Positions 5,152 to 5,834 of a DNA stretch of 5,834 nt are shown piece after piece (positions within the stretch are counted from its first letter, which is position 1; every line of letters begins with the position of its first letter). The stretch is from Desulfobacterales bacterium. GTDB taxonomy: Bacteria > Desulfobacterota > Desulfobacteria > Desulfobacterales > JAFDCJ01. The notes under the pieces are model-generated. The model saw nothing but the letters and a program-made list of their open reading frames with translations. It made no database searches and was not told where the DNA came from. Where the stretch lies: contig CP070771.1 in NCBI GenBank assembly GCA_020345785.1, forward strand, positions 3,710,134-3,715,967, in the 5' to 3' direction. A program made the position numbers and the translations under genes.

Positions 5152-5834
5152 CCATCAGGGATTATTTTGATCAAGCTCTTTTTGGCAGCACCGCCAACAG
5201 GAAGACGCTGTCTGCGACCGAAGCCGACCCATCCGACACCCGTTCATTTCAACGGATTTTGAGCTCCCATGGGAATCAGCAATTCGACCGGAGCAATCTT
5301 AAGCCCACCGGGTTGACGGTTGTTGATTATCTGAACAATCCGGTACGGGTAAAATGTCAATTCAATCATCGCCTGTCGCCGACGGTGCCTGAAAAAAAGG
5401 AAACAAAAGCAGTTAAATCTCAGGGGCCGGCAGCACCTTTAGCGGCGAAGGCATCAACCGATACGAACTTTGCACCATCCGGTTGGCAAAATACACATCA
5501 AGAGCGGACGGAAGCATCTGCTTCCATATCCCCTAAAAATCAAACCGGTTTAAATGAACGCCTGATAATCGAAAGAAGCATTCAGCGGGCCGCCCGCAGG
5601 TATAATTTGCCGCCCGGCTTGATAAAGGCTGTGATCCGGGCGGAATCGAATTTTCAGGTCGGTGCTGTTTCCCAGGCCGGCGCCCAGGGTCTAATGCAGT
5701 TGATGCCGGAAACGGCCAAAGAGCTTGGTGTAGAGAATTCATTTGATATCGAGCAGAATATCGACGGTGGGGCACGTTATTTGAGGCAAATGCTGGACAG
5801 CTTTGGCGGAGATGTCAAGGTTGCTTTGGCGGCA
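5130..5834 (+). CDS. Lytic transglycosylase (SLT domain), partial, 3' end outside window
   Basis: 235 codons are present without a stop and the frame runs off the window. Residues 1-82 are unrecognised, with two similar short motifs (IRDYFDQAL at 9-17 and VVDYLNNPV at 64-72). Residues 83-140 are a Pro/Ala/Lys/Ser-rich linker. From about 141 the Slt70-type transglycosylase domain begins: LPPGLIKAVIRAESNF with the likely catalytic Glu172, SQAGAQGLMQLMPETAKELGV (181-201, written here in family order), and NIDGGARYLRQML (210-222). Such enzymes cut the MurNAc-GlcNAc bond of peptidoglycan, leaving 1,6-anhydro-MurNAc. There is no signal peptide, so export may use another route such as the flagellar secretion system. 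An upstream in-frame TAA at 5103-5105 leaves ATG 5130 as the only standard start. The sigma-54 promoter supports a flagellar role, which is inference. Confidence 0.88.
   Translation, partial: MATQNHLTIRDYFDQALFGSTANRKTLSATEADPSDTRSFQRILSSHGNQQFDRSNLKPTGLTVVDYLNNPVRVKCQFNHRLSPTVPEKKETKAVKSQGPAAPLAAKASTDTNFAPSGWQNTHQERTEASASISPKNQTGLNERLIIERSIQRAARRYNLPPGLIKAVIRAESNFQVGAVSQAGAQGLMQLMPETAKELGVENSFDIEQNIDGGARYLRQMLDSFGGDVKVALAA

Noticed and set aside
5533..5775. Leftward 80-codon frame at the window end
   Set aside because: Antisense to the transglycosylase domain, whose motifs are unmistakable on the + strand.

Overview
The window reads as chromosomal DNA of a motile Gram-negative bacterium. 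A deltaproteobacterial, Desulfobacterales-like sulfate reducer is my best guess. The grounds are the moderate GC content, a chemoreceptor ending in an acidic DDDFEDF-type tail, a stand-alone periplasmic Cache protein beside it, and a sigma-54 promoter in front of a lytic transglycosylase gene. This placement is inference and no taxonomic marker gene is present.

Region 1 (1-2405, + strand) is the end of a carbohydrate-type ABC importer operon. It holds the C-terminal tail of a MalK-like ATPase (1-174), a 448-base gap, and two overlapping-style permease genes of the MalF and MalG types (623-1546 and 1548-2405), separated by one base. The gap is unusual for such an operon. It begins with a strong Shine-Dalgarno and ATG that lead only into a 14-codon ORF. 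It then holds an 85-base inverted-repeat element with two inner hairpins, a candidate sigma-70 promoter, and a perfect 21-bp inverted repeat whose right arm contains the Shine-Dalgarno of the first permease. No substrate-binding protein is in the window, so the substrate cannot be named.

Region 2 (2424-4693, - strand) is a chemosensory pair converging on the permease operon. A secreted Cache/PDC-domain protein (4133-4693) is followed by a methyl-accepting chemotaxis protein (2424-4055). An intrinsic terminator (4091-4122) lies between them, so close to the chemoreceptor start that there is little room for a separate promoter. This suggests read-through that sets the ratio of the two products.

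Region 3 (4694-5834) is a 436-base divergent intergenic region followed by the start of a lytic transglycosylase gene (5130 to beyond the window). The intergenic region carries a well-formed -24/-12 sigma-54 promoter (5071-5086), a perfect match to the IHF consensus (5030-5042), and a palindrome that could be an activator site (4980-4994), in the usual order for an enhancer-dependent promoter. The transglycosylase lacks a signal peptide, and its first codons are overlapped by a short ORF that has the better-placed ribosome binding site. Together these suggest a flagellum-linked murein hydrolase, which is inference.
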